Positions 9,345-20,051 of a stretch of DNA of 64,000 bases are shown piece after piece. Origin of the DNA: Dyella terrae (GTDB taxonomy: Bacteria; Pseudomonadota; Gammaproteobacteria; Xanthomonadales; Rhodanobacteraceae); assembly GCF_004322705.1 (NCBI RefSeq), contig NZ_SIZZ01000001.1, forward strand, positions 1,302,001 to 1,366,000, written 5' to 3'. The position numbers were made by a program, and so were the translations under genes. Within the stretch, counting starts at the first letter, position 1. Each line of letters starts with the position of its first letter. The notes under the pieces were generated by a model that was not told the origin of the DNA, ran no database searches, and worked only from the letters and a program-made list of their open reading frames with translations.

Positions 9345-10277
9345 TCAGCCTACCGTGACATTCCTGCCTTTCTGCTTGGCCTGATACAGACGTCGATCCA
9401 CCTTCTCGACGAAGGCAAGCAGATCGTCTTCCGGCGCTGGCGCCATCGTCCCAAGACCGATGCTCACCGTCAGCACCTTGCCTGTCATCGACCGCTCATG
9501 CGGAATCCATTCATTGCGAATGGCCTCATGGCACCGCTGGGCCATCTCCTGCGCCGCAGCGATGTCGGTTTCCGGCAGCACCAGCACGAACTCCTCGCCA
9601 CCAAAGCGGGCAAGGAAATCATGCGGTCGCATCAGCACCGTACCCAACGCACGCGCCACCATCTTCAGGCAGTAATCACCCTGTAAATGACCGTAGTGAT
9701 CGTTGTACTGCTTGAAGTAGTCGATATCGATCATCACCAGCGACAGCGGGCGTCCGGTACCGCGCGCGGCGGTCCACTCGCGCTCGAGCACGGCGTCGAA
9801 CCGGCGCCGATTAGCGATGCCGGTCAGACCATCCTTGAACGACAGCTCTTCAAGTTCGCGTTGCAGATCCAGCAGGCGCTGTTCCGTGCGCTTGCGCTCG
9901 CTGATATCGAACATGAATCCGACCAGCGATTCGACGGCGCCGTTGGCATCGCGCACCACATGCACGACATCGCGAATCCAGATGTAGTCGCCTTCACTTG
10001 TCAGCGCGCGATAGTCGGCTTCGTGATCGATGCCGTTCTGCGATTGCGCGACGCAGAAGTTGACCGCCCATTCGCGATCGTCCGGATGCATGCGGTCGGC
10101 CCAATCCTGCACGGTTACCCAGCTATCGGGGGTCCAGCCAAGCAGCGCTTCGATCTGCGGACCGATATACGAAAACGTCCCGCTGGCCCAGTCGATCTTC
10201 CACGGAATCGCCTTCGTCGATTCCAGCAGGGCCTTGTATTCGAGGTCGTCGGACCCTTCTGCAACTACGCTTTCCAT
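9345..10277 (-). CDS. PAS-GGDEF diguanylate cyclase
   Basis: The protein makes the second messenger cyclic di-GMP from two GTP. The 310 residues comprise an N-terminal PAS fold with its PAC end (about residues 15-125, finishing at GFMFDISERKRTEQRL), a short coiled linker (LLDLQRELEELS) and a C-terminal GGDEF domain starting DGLTGIANRRRFD. The active-site motif is RFGGEEF. RPHD lies five residues before GGEEF, which is the position of the product-inhibition I-site (RxxD), so it is probably feedback-inhibited. There is no membrane segment, so the PAS domain should sense something in the cytoplasm. I start at the ATG at 10277, preceded by GGGGAAGG; an upstream in-frame ATG at 10400 would add 41 non-conserved residues. 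No EAL domain is present. Confidence 0.92.
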   Translation of the reverse strand: MESVVAEGSDDLEYKALLESTKAIPWKIDWASGTFSYIGPQIEALLGWTPDSWVTVQDWADRMHPDDREWAVNFCVAQSQNGIDHEADYRALTSEGDYIWIRDVVHVVRDANGAVESLVGFMFDISERKRTEQRLLDLQRELEELSFKDGLTGIANRRRFDAVLEREWTAARGTGRPLSLVMIDIDYFKQYNDHYGHLQGDYCLKMVARALGTVLMRPHDFLARFGGEEFVLVLPETDIAAAQEMAQRCHEAIRNEWIPHERSMTGKVLTVSIGLGTMAPAPEDDLLAFVEKVDRRLYQAKQKGRNVTVG

Positions 10278-10492
10278 CGTGCCTTCCCCATCGTCGTGGT
10301 TCGAAACACAGCGTGGGGAAGTCACTGACTGATTCCCGATGAACTCCCATCGGTTAGCCGATTCGTCGCATCTGGAAGGCCACATCAAATGCTGAGGCAC
10401 GCGATTGCGCAGCCTCGCCCCCCGGATTCCCCAACCCGATGGTAGCCACGTCGTGGCGCACTTGCATTACGTCACATTTGTGAAGACGCGCC

Positions 10493-10524
10493 ACAAAAAA
10501 GCCCGACGGGTTTCCCCGCCGGGC
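10493..10524 (-). terminator. intrinsic terminator of the acyl-CoA dehydrogenase gene
   Basis: Read on the minus strand, GCCCGGCGGG and CCCGTCGGGC (10524-10501) form a 10-base stem with one wobble pair, followed by TTTTTT (10500-10495). It starts 26 bases after the stop codon. The rest of the stretch up to the diguanylate cyclase start shows nothing else recognisable. Confidence 0.9.
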
Positions 10525-10549
10525 ATTCAAACGTTCGTCCAAGCCGGCT

Positions 10550-11710
10550 TTAGCGCAGGCCAGTTTCCGCGCGCGCAATGACCAGGCGCTGGATTTCGCT
10601 GGTGCCTTCGTAGATCTCAGTGATCTTGGCATCGCGAAAATAGCGCTCAACCGGCATTTCCTTCGAGTAACCCATGCCGCCATGGATCTGCACCGCCTGA
10701 TGCGAAATCCACATCGCCGCCTCGGAGGCGACCAGCTTGGCCACCGATGCCTCGGTGCCAAAACGGCCGCCGTTCTTGTCCGCCTGGGCCTTGGTCCAGG
10801 CAGCGCGCAGCGTCAGCAGCGTGGCTGCGTCGAGCTTGCACTTCATGTCGGCGATCTTCGCCTGGGTCATCTGGAAGGTACCGATCGGCTGGCCAAAGGC
10901 CTTGCGATCGCGCGACCACTGCAGGGTGGCCTCGTATGCCGCGCGGGCGATGCCCACGGCCTGCGAAGCGATGCCGATACGGCCGGCGTCCAGCACGCCC
11001 ATGGCGATCGAGAAGCCCTTGCCTTCTTCGCCCAGCAGGTCGGCCTTCGGGCAGACGTAATCGTTGAATTCGATTTCGCAGGTGGCCGAGGCGCGGATGC
11101 CCAGCTTCGGTTCGGCCTTGCCGGCCATGAAGCCCGGGCGCTGCGTGTCGATGATGAAGGCCGATACACCCTTGGCGCCGATGCCCGGCGTCGTGATCGC
11201 GAACAGGATGATGTAGCGGCAGACCGGGCCGGAGGTGATCCAGCTTTTCTTGCCATTGATGACCCAGTCGCCATCGGCATTCTTGGCCGCGCGCGTGTGC
11301 ATGGCCGAGGCGTCGGAACCCGACTGCGGCTCGGTCAGCGCATAGGCACCGATCCCTTCGCCCTGCGCGATGGCGCGCACATACTTCTGCTTCTGCTCCT
11401 CGGTGCCGTGCTTAAGGATGCCGTTGCAGAACAGCGAATTGTTCACCGACATGATCGTGGACGTGGCTGCATCGGCCGCAGCGATTTCGATCATCGCCAG
11501 GACATAGGCCACCGGGTCCATGCCCGCACCGCCGTACGACTCCGGCACTTCGATGCCCATCAGACCAAGCTGGCCCATCTCGCGGATGTTCTCGAGAGGG
11601 AACTCGCCCTTGGCGTCGAGCTCGGCCGCCACCGGGGCAATGCGCTTCTGCGCGAAGTCACGGGCGATGGACTGAATCGACAACTGGTCTTCGGTAAAGC
11701 TGAAATCCAT
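10550..11710 (-). CDS. short/branched-chain-type acyl-CoA dehydrogenase
   Basis: This FAD enzyme introduces the alpha-beta double bond into an acyl-CoA in fatty-acid or branched-chain amino-acid breakdown and passes electrons to ETF. At 386 residues it is full length. Both family signatures are present: AYALTEPQSGSDASAMH and QIHGGMGYSKEMPVERYFRD. The catalytic base is Glu368 in EIYEGTSEIQRLVI, the place used by short-chain acyl-CoA dehydrogenases. Chain-length preference cannot be settled by eye. The gene stands alone with its own terminator. On the minus strand a TACAAT box lies upstream near 11743-11748, a possible -10 element. Confidence 0.93.
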   Translation of the reverse strand: MDFSFTEDQLSIQSIARDFAQKRIAPVAAELDAKGEFPLENIREMGQLGLMGIEVPESYGGAGMDPVAYVLAMIEIAAADAATSTIMSVNNSLFCNGILKHGTEEQKQKYVRAIAQGEGIGAYALTEPQSGSDASAMHTRAAKNADGDWVINGKKSWITSGPVCRYIILFAITTPGIGAKGVSAFIIDTQRPGFMAGKAEPKLGIRASATCEIEFNDYVCPKADLLGEEGKGFSIAMGVLDAGRIGIASQAVGIARAAYEATLQWSRDRKAFGQPIGTFQMTQAKIADMKCKLDAATLLTLRAAWTKAQADKNGGRFGTEASVAKLVASEAAMWISHQAVQIHGGMGYSKEMPVERYFRDAKITEIYEGTSEIQRLVIARAETGLR

Positions 11711-11835
11711 GGGAGAGCTCCGGGGCGTTTTAGCAAGCCGACTATTGTATCGCGCCCCCTAAAAAACCCTTGTGCAGACGCAGCAGAATGGTGAGCCGCC
11801 CGGTTCTCAACCGGGTGCGCGACGCCTCCGCCAGG

Positions 11836-11885
11836 TTGACTCTGACCCGCCTCGCGCCTACCCTTCCCATCTCTCTATCGCGATA
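11836..11885 (+). promoter_or_regulatory. candidate promoter and operator of the sahR-metH operon
   Basis: TTGACT (11836-11841) and TACCCT (11859-11864) are 17 bases apart, placing a start of transcription near 11871. A perfect 10-base palindrome, TATCGCGATA (11876-11885), follows immediately and abuts the ribosome binding site. That position suits a repressor site, plausibly for the regulator encoded first in the operon. A separate hairpin, CCCGGTT-CTC-AACCGGG at 11799-11815, lies upstream of the promoter. Confidence 0.45.
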
Positions 11886-11896
11886 AAAGGATGCAC

Positions 11897-12823
11897 ATGG
11901 ATCTGGCAACCGCCTCCAGCGTGTTACGGCTCCTGGCGGACCCGACCCGCGTGCGCCTGCTCGCCCTGCTCGAACGCGAAGAATTGACGGTCGCCGAGCT
12001 GGCTGCCGTGCTCCATCTGGCCCAACCCCGCGTTTCCACGCACCTGGCGAAGCTCAAGGAAGCCGAGCTGGTCCGGGACCGGCGCGCCGGTGTCCAGGCC
12101 TATTACCGCGCCAACAGCGAAGGCGATGAGCACCAGCACAGCCTGATCCGCTCGCTCCGCGAAAGCATCGATGACGCCCTGCTACGCGAAGATGCCGAGC
12201 GCCTGCCGGCGGTCCTCGCCCAGCGCGCCCGTGAAGAAGGCTGGGCCGACACCGTCGCCGGCGACATGGAGCGCCACTACTCGCCGGGCCGCACCTGGGA
12301 AACCCTGGCGCGCTCACTGCTCCAGCTGCTTGAAACCGGCGACGTGCTGGACATCGCCTCGGGCGACGGCATCACCGCCGAGCTGCTGGCACCGCACGCC
12401 CGCTCGATCGTCTGTGTCGATTCCAGTGACCGCGTCGTCGAAGCCGCGGCTGCCCGCCTGAAGCCCTTCACCAACGTCGACGTGCGCCAGGGCGATATGC
12501 ACGACCTGGACCTGGGCGATCGCCGCTTCGATCTTGTGTTGATGCTGCACGCCCTCACCTACGCCGAATTCCCCGCCAAGGCCGTGGCCGAAGCGTCGCG
12601 CCTGCTGCGCAAGGGTGGACGCCTGCTCGCCGTCACGCTGGGCAAGCACGACCACCGTGCCGCCGTCGAACCCTTCGATCACCGCAACCTTGGCTTTTCC
12701 CACGACGAACTCGCCGGCTTCGCCAAGGCTGCCGGCCTCGAAGTGCTTTCCTGCAACCGCGTCAGCCGCGAGCGCAAGGCGCCGCACTTCGAAGTCGTCA
12801 GCCTGCTGGCACGCAAACCCTGA
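11897..12823 (+). CDS. sahR: ArsR-family regulator fused to SAM-dependent methyltransferase domain (SahR-like)
   Basis: The 308-residue protein joins an ArsR-type winged helix (residues about 1-95; LLADPTRVRLLALLEREELT, then HLAQPRVSTHLAKLKEAELV) to a class I methyltransferase fold (about 130-305; glycine motif VLDIASGDGITAELL, motif with D at CVDSSDRVVEAA). ArsR-methyltransferase fusions next to methionine-cycle genes match SahR, described as an S-adenosylhomocysteine-responsive repressor of methionine metabolism. In that model the second domain binds SAH as a ligand; I infer the same here. No cysteine pair for metal sensing is seen in the DNA-binding part. The ATG at 11897 has AAAAGG at the right distance; an ATG at 11891 touches that site. 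It precedes metH by 9 bases in one operon. Confidence 0.82.
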   Translation: MDLATASSVLRLLADPTRVRLLALLEREELTVAELAAVLHLAQPRVSTHLAKLKEAELVRDRRAGVQAYYRANSEGDEHQHSLIRSLRESIDDALLREDAERLPAVLAQRAREEGWADTVAGDMERHYSPGRTWETLARSLLQLLETGDVLDIASGDGITAELLAPHARSIVCVDSSDRVVEAAAARLKPFTNVDVRQGDMHDLDLGDRRFDLVLMLHALTYAEFPAKAVAEASRLLRKGGRLLAVTLGKHDHRAAVEPFDHRNLGFSHDELAGFAKAAGLEVLSCNRVSRERKAPHFEVVSLLARKP

Positions 12824-12832
12824 GGAATCCCC

Positions 12833-13918
12833 ATGAGCGCCCTCCCCTGGCTGCATCCCGATCGCGTCGCCCTGCTCGAAGACGCGCTGCGCAAGCGCAT
12901 CCTCATCCTGGATGGCGGCATGGGCACCATGCTGCAAAAACACAAGCTGGACGAAACCAGCTTCCGTGGTGATCGCTTCGTCGACGGCCACGACAGCCAG
13001 CATGATCATGGCCACGATCACGACGGCCCCTGCGATCTCAAGGGCAACAACGATCTGCTCACGCTGACCAAGCCCGACGTCATCCAGGGCGTGCACGAAG
13101 CCTACCTCGAGGCGGGTGCCGACCTGGTCGAAACGAACACGTTCAATGCCACGCGCATCAGCCAGGCGGATTACCACCTGGAGCACCTGGCTTATGAACT
13201 CAATCGCGAAGGCGCCGCGCTTGCACGTGCCGCCTGCAATGACTGGACGTCGAAAACGCCGGAAAAGCCCCGCTTCGTCATCGGCGTACTCGGACCGACA
13301 AGCCGCACCGCGTCGCTGTCGCCTGACGTCAACGACCCGGGCTTCCGCAACGTCACCTTCGAAGAACTGGCCGCCAACTACACCGAGGCAGCCAATGGCC
13401 TGATTGATGGCGGTGCTGACATCCTGATGGTGGAAACCATCTTCGACACGCTCAACGCCAAGGCCGCGCTCTTTGCCATCAGCGAAGTGTTCCATACGCG
13501 CGGCGCGCGGCTACCGATCATGATTTCCGGCACCATCACCGATCGTTCGGGTCGCACCCTCTCGGGCCAAACCGCCGAAGCGTTCTACTACTCGGTGTCG
13601 CACGCGCGCCCGCTGGCCGTCGGCCTCAACTGCGCGCTGGGTGCGGCGGATCTTCGCCCGCACGTCATGACCCTTTCGAACATCGCCGAGTGTTTCGTCA
13701 GCACCCATCCCAACGCCGGCCTGCCGAACGCGTTTGGCGAGTACGACGAAACGCCCGAGCAGATGGCATCCGTGATTGGCGGCTTCGCACGCGACGGCCT
13801 GCTGAACTTCGTCGGCGGCTGCTGCGGCACGACGCCGGATCACATCCGCGCCATTGCCGAGGCCGTGAGCAAATGTGCACCGCGCAACCCCGCGCAGGTC
13901 ACCGAACAAGCCGCCTGA
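12833..13918 (+). CDS. metH: methionine synthase (cobalamin-dependent), homocysteine-binding half
   Basis: This encodes the N-terminal module of MetH, which activates homocysteine through zinc for methyl transfer from methylcobalamin. The 361 residues match the homocysteine methyltransferase barrel: [12 protein letters not shown] at the start, [28 protein letters not shown], and the three zinc cysteines in GLNCALGA and [11 protein letters not shown]. It ends in the interdomain linker, and the remaining modules are encoded by the next gene in another frame. An insertion of Asp/His-rich residues (51-65, five histidines) interrupts the region that reads RFADWPCDLKGN in E. coli. GAGG precedes the ATG. 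Separate MetH halves are known in Xanthomonadales, so this is a natural split rather than a broken gene. Confidence 0.93.
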   Translation: MSALPWLHPDRVALLEDALRKRILILDGGMGTMLQKHKLDETSFRGDRFVDGHDSQHDHGHDHDGPCDLKGNNDLLTLTKPDVIQGVHEAYLEAGADLVETNTFNATRISQADYHLEHLAYELNREGAALARAACNDWTSKTPEKPRFVIGVLGPTSRTASLSPDVNDPGFRNVTFEELAANYTEAANGLIDGGADILMVETIFDTLNAKAALFAISEVFHTRGARLPIMISGTITDRSGRTLSGQTAEAFYYSVSHARPLAVGLNCALGAADLRPHVMTLSNIAECFVSTHPNAGLPNAFGEYDETPEQMASVIGGFARDGLLNFVGGCCGTTPDHIRAIAEAVSKCAPRNPAQVTEQAA

Positions 13919-13967
13919 TCTCGTCGCACCCGCTGCACACCCCATTCAAAGAACAAAAGCATCGCCC

Positions 13968-16647
<2,680 letters not shown>

Positions 16648-16658
<11 letters not shown>

Positions 16659-16697
16659 GGTCGGGATACGCCCGTGGCATCAGGCTCCTGATGCCAC
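16648..16697. terminator. two adjacent perfect hairpins at the end of metH
   Basis: The first, ATCCCGAC-TAAG-GTCGGGAT (16648-16667), has an 8-base stem and contains the metH stop codon in its loop. The second, GTGGCATCAG-GCTC-CTGATGCCAC (16674-16697), has a perfect 10-base stem. Neither is followed by a T run, so these may be a weak or Rho-assisted end, or protect the RNA 3' end. They lie between convergent genes. Confidence 0.5.
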
Positions 16698-16711
16698 GCC
16701 ATGGATCGTCT

Positions 16712-17053
16712 TCAGACTTCGCTTTCCACCAGCTGGCGACGCTTGACCTCTCGCATGTGCACGAAGAGGTTGTAGACCGATACGAAGGCCGGGAAGAAGT
16801 TGGACAGGATGCCAACGGAGTCGTTCTTGCCGAAGATGAAATAGGCCAGCAACAACGCACTGCCGATCACCGACAACCACCAGAACGCCAGCGGCATCAC
16901 CACGCGCTTGAGCTTGCGCGTGTAGTACATCTGCACGAACCAGCGGCTGGTGAACATGATCGAGCCCATGAAACCGACCACCTTCCAGGGGGTCAGCTCG
17001 AAGCGCTGGATGGCGCCGAGGATGTGGGACAGTTCGCTCAGGAGATGATCCAT
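16712..17053 (-). CDS. small membrane protein with lipid-A-disaccharide-synthase N-terminal-like domain
   Basis: The 113-residue protein is a stand-alone LAB_N-type membrane domain. It has three hydrophobic segments; the signature-like stretch SRWFVQMYYTRKLKRVVMPL is followed by AFWWLSVIGSALLLAYFIF and then SVGILSNFFPAFVSVYNLFV. Such domains occur alone or beside glycosyltransferases of lipid A and undecaprenyl pathways, and their biochemical role is not defined. I chose the ATG at 17053; an in-frame ATG at 17086 would add 11 basic residues. Neither has a strong binding site. It stands alone, convergent with metH. Confidence 0.8.
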   Translation of the reverse strand: MDHLLSELSHILGAIQRFELTPWKVVGFMGSIMFTSRWFVQMYYTRKLKRVVMPLAFWWLSVIGSALLLAYFIFGKNDSVGILSNFFPAFVSVYNLFVHMREVKRRQLVESEV

Positions 17054-17198
17054 GGTGATACGCCGCTTACGTGGAAAACGGCGCATTCTATCAATCCAAG
17101 CCTTTCAACGGCCTCTGTTTCGCGCGCGCCATGAGATCGCCGAACCCCGGCAGATGGCGCCCTCGCCCCGCCCAACCCAGATTTTTCCCTCCGGGGCA

Positions 17199-17227
17199 TT
17201 GACCGGAACCTTCACACCCCGTATATT
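17199..17227 (+). promoter_or_regulatory. promoter of tRNA-Val
   Basis: TTGACC (17199-17204) and TATATT (17222-17227) are separated by exactly 17 bases and lie just ahead of the tRNA, so transcription should begin near 17234, about 8 bases before the mature 5' end. This is among the clearest sigma-70-type promoters in the window. Confidence 0.85.
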
Positions 17228-17241
17228 TGCGCGCTCTCGGC

Positions 17242-17316
17242 GGGCGGTTAGCTCAGCGGTAGAGCACTGCCTTCACACGGCAGGTGTCACAAGTTCGATC
17301 CTTGTACCGCCCACCA
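17242..17316 (+). tRNA. tRNA-Val, anticodon CAC
   Basis: The sequence folds into a complete cloverleaf. The 7-base acceptor stem is GGGCGGT/ACCGCCC, the D-arm GCTC/GAGC, the anticodon stem CTGCC/GGCAG with loop TTCACAC, and the T-arm ACAAG/CTTGT with loop TTCGATC. The CCA end is encoded (17314-17316). The anticodon CAC (17274-17276) reads GUG valine codons. It is a single tRNA gene between its own promoter and terminator. Confidence 0.97.
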
Positions 17317-17339
17317 CCGAATTTCTGCCCTCGGGCAGC

Positions 17340-17372
17340 AAAAAGGCCACTCCCACGAGTGGCCTTTTTCGT
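17340..17372 (+). terminator. intrinsic terminator after tRNA-Val
   Basis: AAAAAGGCCACTC (17340-17352) pairs perfectly with GAGTGGCCTTTTT (17357-17369) around a CCAC loop, and the arm ends in a T run. Confidence 0.95.
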
Positions 17373-17482
17373 TTTGCCACCTAGAGATACGCAAAGGCGA
17401 AGGCACGCCCGCCGGACCCCATAAGGCGCCCCTCACCCTGTCCTTTCCCAGGCGTGAGTTCGAATGGCCCCATCATTTCCAC

Positions 17483-17497
17483 TGAATACGTTTGTGA
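17483..17497 (-). promoter_or_regulatory. conserved 15-base site upstream of the MFS operon
   Basis: On the minus strand this reads TCACAAACGTATTCA, identical at all 15 positions to 27200-27214 and at 14 to 27431-27445. It lies 65 bases before the MFS start codon. The AraC and LacI regulators encoded in the locus are the obvious candidates to bind it. The remaining sequence between the tRNA terminator and the MFS gene shows nothing else. Confidence 0.7.
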
Positions 17498-17562
17498 ACA
17501 CTGGTTGCTGCACTGCGATGCTGCCTAACCTTGCGTGAGTCGCTTCACGCAGGAATTGGTGC

Positions 17563-19101
17563 TTGACGTCCCCTACTTCGCATTCGCCAACGGGCACGCG
17601 CCCCGTCGCACGACCCGAGCTCTCGTTCCGGCAGATCTGGAACATGTGTTTCGGGTTCCTCGGCATCCAGTTCGGCTTCGCACTTCAAACCGCTGACGTC
17701 AGCCGAATCTTCCAGACGCTGGGCGCCTCGCTCGAACAGATACCCGCACTTTGGGTGGCTGCGCCGATCACCGGATTGATCGTCCAGCCCATCATTGGCT
17801 ACTGCTCCGACCATACGTGGACCCGCCTGGGTCGCCGCCGCCCGTACTTCCTCGCGGGCGCGTTGCTGGCCACCGTGGCCCTGGTGTGGATGCCCAACGC
17901 CGGCACCTTATGGATGGCAGCGATCCTGCTTTGGATGATGGATGCCACCTTCAACGTGGCGATGGAACCGTTCCGCGCGTTCGTCGCTGACCAGCTGCCG
18001 GAGCGCCAGCGCCCGCAGGGTTATCTGCTGCAGAGCTTCTTCATCGGCATGGGAGCGGTCATCGCCTCGATGTTGCCGTGGATACTCACCCATCTTGGCG
18101 TCAGCAATGTCGCGCCGCCGGGCGTCATTCCCGATACGGTGAAGTACGCGTTCTACGTGGGAGGCCTGACGTTGCTGGGCGCCGTGACCTGGACAGTTAT
18201 CAGCACGCGCGAATACCCACCGGAGCAACTGCGCGCCTTTGAAACCGCATCAGCGCCTCTGGCGTTACCGGATCTGCACGGACTCTGGCGCAACGGCGCA
18301 GCCTGGCTCATGGCGGGCCTCGCGATGATGGCCCTGATCGAACGCTTCGACCTGCGTCCGGAAATGTATCTGCTGGCCGCCAGCCTGGCGCTCTACGGCT
18401 TGCTGCTCATCGGCTACAACCTCGCGTTGCAACTGCGCCCCTTGCTGGATCAGCGGCGCGGCCTGATCGGCCATGTCCTGGGCGATCTCCACACCATGCC
18501 GACGGCCATGCGCCAGCTCGCCTGGGTGCAGCTGTTTTCCTGGTTCGCGCTGTTCTCGATGTGGATCTATGCCACGTCCGCCGTGGCGCAGGAGCAATTC
18601 GGCGTCACGGATGCGCACTCCGCGCAGTACAACGAAGCGGCGAACTGGGTGGGCGTGCTGTTCGGCGTCTACAACGCCTGCGCCGCCGGGGCTGCATTTG
18701 TCATCCCCTGGATGGTGCGTCGCTGGGGTTTGCGTGCCAGCCACCTGATCAACCTGTGGCTGGGCGGACTGGGTCTGCTCGCCTTTCTGATCGTCCGCGA
18801 CCCGCACGGGTTGTTGCTGCCGATGGTCGGCGTCGGCTTCGCATGGGCATCCATCCTGTCGCTTCCCTACGCCATGCTCTCGGACAACCTGCCCGCCGCG
18901 AAGATGGGCGTCTACATGGGCATCTTCAATTTTTCCATCGTGATCCCACAGCTCCTCGCGGCAAGCGTGCTGGGCGAACTGCTTAAACGTTGCTTCCACG
19001 GCCAGCCGGTATGGGCGCTGGCCACGGGTGGCGTCAGTCTGTTTATCGCTGGCCTGTGCACGCTGCGAGTGCGCCTGCCGGAAGATGGCGACAGGTCATG
19101 A
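17563..19101 (+). CDS. MFS sugar transporter, maltose/sucrose-type proton symporter
   Basis: This is an inner-membrane permease of the glycoside symporter type (related to SUC/SLC45 and Caulobacter MalY-like carriers) that probably imports an intact disaccharide or glucoside. The 512 residues hold about 12 hydrophobic segments, with the loop motif SDHTWTRLGRRRPYFLAGA after segment 2 and the early motif GFLGIQFGFALQTADVSRIF. The start is TTG at 17563, with AGGA 8 bases upstream; no ATG or GTG fits better. It opens a run of six forward genes. Cytoplasmic delivery agrees with the leaderless alpha-glucosidase encoded at 25427-27094. The conserved promoter site upstream suggests control with the receptor and glucosidase. 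Confidence 0.88.
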   Translation: MTSPTSHSPTGTRPVARPELSFRQIWNMCFGFLGIQFGFALQTADVSRIFQTLGASLEQIPALWVAAPITGLIVQPIIGYCSDHTWTRLGRRRPYFLAGALLATVALVWMPNAGTLWMAAILLWMMDATFNVAMEPFRAFVADQLPERQRPQGYLLQSFFIGMGAVIASMLPWILTHLGVSNVAPPGVIPDTVKYAFYVGGLTLLGAVTWTVISTREYPPEQLRAFETASAPLALPDLHGLWRNGAAWLMAGLAMMALIERFDLRPEMYLLAASLALYGLLLIGYNLALQLRPLLDQRRGLIGHVLGDLHTMPTAMRQLAWVQLFSWFALFSMWIYATSAVAQEQFGVTDAHSAQYNEAANWVGVLFGVYNACAAGAAFVIPWMVRRWGLRASHLINLWLGGLGLLAFLIVRDPHGLLLPMVGVGFAWASILSLPYAMLSDNLPAAKMGVYMGIFNFSIVIPQLLAASVLGELLKRCFHGQPVWALATGGVSLFIAGLCTLRVRLPEDGDRS

Positions 19102-19232
19102 ATCCGACAGTCTCTCCCTCGCATTGGACAAGCCACGCCGATGCTACTGGCGACAGTGGTTCCTACCATCACGCTTTACCGCCCGCACCGGAACACCGGC
19201 TGGGACGCATCAAAAACGCGCAGGAACCCGAC

Positions 19233-20051
19233 ATGGCCATCGACCTCGACCGCCCCTACCCCCTCACCGCGCAACAGATCGCCGACTACCGTCGCGACGG
19301 CTTCATCAAGCTCAAGCAAGTGTTCAACGCCGAGGAACTCGCCCACTACGGTGCAGAGATCACCCGCCTCACCATTGCACTGAACACGCAGACGTTGCCA
19401 CTGGAGGAACGCACCACTTACGACCGCGCCTTTCTCCAGGTCATGAATCTGTGGGAGGAAAGCGACACGGCGCGCGAGTTCGTCTTCGGGCGCCGCCTTG
19501 CCGGGATCGCCGCTGCGTTGATGGAAGTCGATGGCGTGCGGCTCTATCACGACCAGTCGCTCTACAAGGAACCCAGCGGCGGCATCACGCCGGCCCACGC
19601 CGACCAGTACTACTGGCCGCTGGATACCGATCGCACCATCACGGCATGGGTGCCGCTGCAGGCCGTGCCGAAGGACATGGGGCCGCTGGCCTTTTTCGCC
19701 GGTAGCCAGCACATCGAGTTCGGGCGTGACCTCGAAATCTCCGACGAAAGCGAGCAAGCCATCACCGCGAACATGCAGGCGCATGGCTTCCGCGAAGTCG
19801 ATGAGCCATTCGACCTGGGCGAAGTGAGCTTCCATTCGGGTTGGACCTTCCATCGCGCCGGCCCCAATCGATCGGCTCGGCCGCGCTCTGTCATGACCGT
19901 GATCTACATGGATCGCGATGTGCACCTGAAGGCACCCGACAATCACATGCAACGTGCCGACTGGGAACGCTGGTGTCCGGGCGCGACGGTGGGCGACATC
20001 ATCGACACACCGAAGAATCCCGTACTGTTCGAGGGTGCGGTGAACGCATGA
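19233..20051 (+). CDS. phytanoyl-CoA dioxygenase (PhyH) family oxygenase
   Basis: This is a probable Fe(II)/2-oxoglutarate-dependent oxygenase that hydroxylates an organic substrate. The 272 residues contain the iron triad: HxD in PAHADQYYWPL, and the distal His in TFHRAGPNRS followed by the Arg (SARPR) expected to bind 2-oxoglutarate. The N-terminus (LTAQQIADYRRDGFIKLKQV) is typical of PhyH proteins. Many bacterial members act on small metabolites rather than phytanoyl-CoA, so the substrate is unknown. I start at the ATG at 19233 (AGGAA upstream); an ATG at 19098 overlapping the MFS stop would add 45 unconserved residues. Its stop overlaps the dehydrogenase start by 4 bases, so the two are probably translationally coupled. 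Confidence 0.86.
   Translation: MAIDLDRPYPLTAQQIADYRRDGFIKLKQVFNAEELAHYGAEITRLTIALNTQTLPLEERTTYDRAFLQVMNLWEESDTAREFVFGRRLAGIAAALMEVDGVRLYHDQSLYKEPSGGITPAHADQYYWPLDTDRTITAWVPLQAVPKDMGPLAFFAGSQHIEFGRDLEISDESEQAITANMQAHGFREVDEPFDLGEVSFHSGWTFHRAGPNRSARPRSVMTVIYMDRDVHLKAPDNHMQRADWERWCPGATVGDIIDTPKNPVLFEGAVNA

Noticed and set aside
11740..11890. SAM or SAH riboswitch upstream of the metH operon
   Set aside because: The hairpin at 11799-11815 stands alone and lies before the likely transcription start. I could not match the conserved cores of the SAM or SAH riboswitch classes; a protein regulator with a palindrome explains the site better.
19098..19232. N-terminal extension of the PhyH gene from the ATG overlapping the MFS stop
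   Set aside because: The overlap is tempting, but the 45 extra residues are unconserved-looking and the ATG at 19233 has a better binding site (AGGAA).
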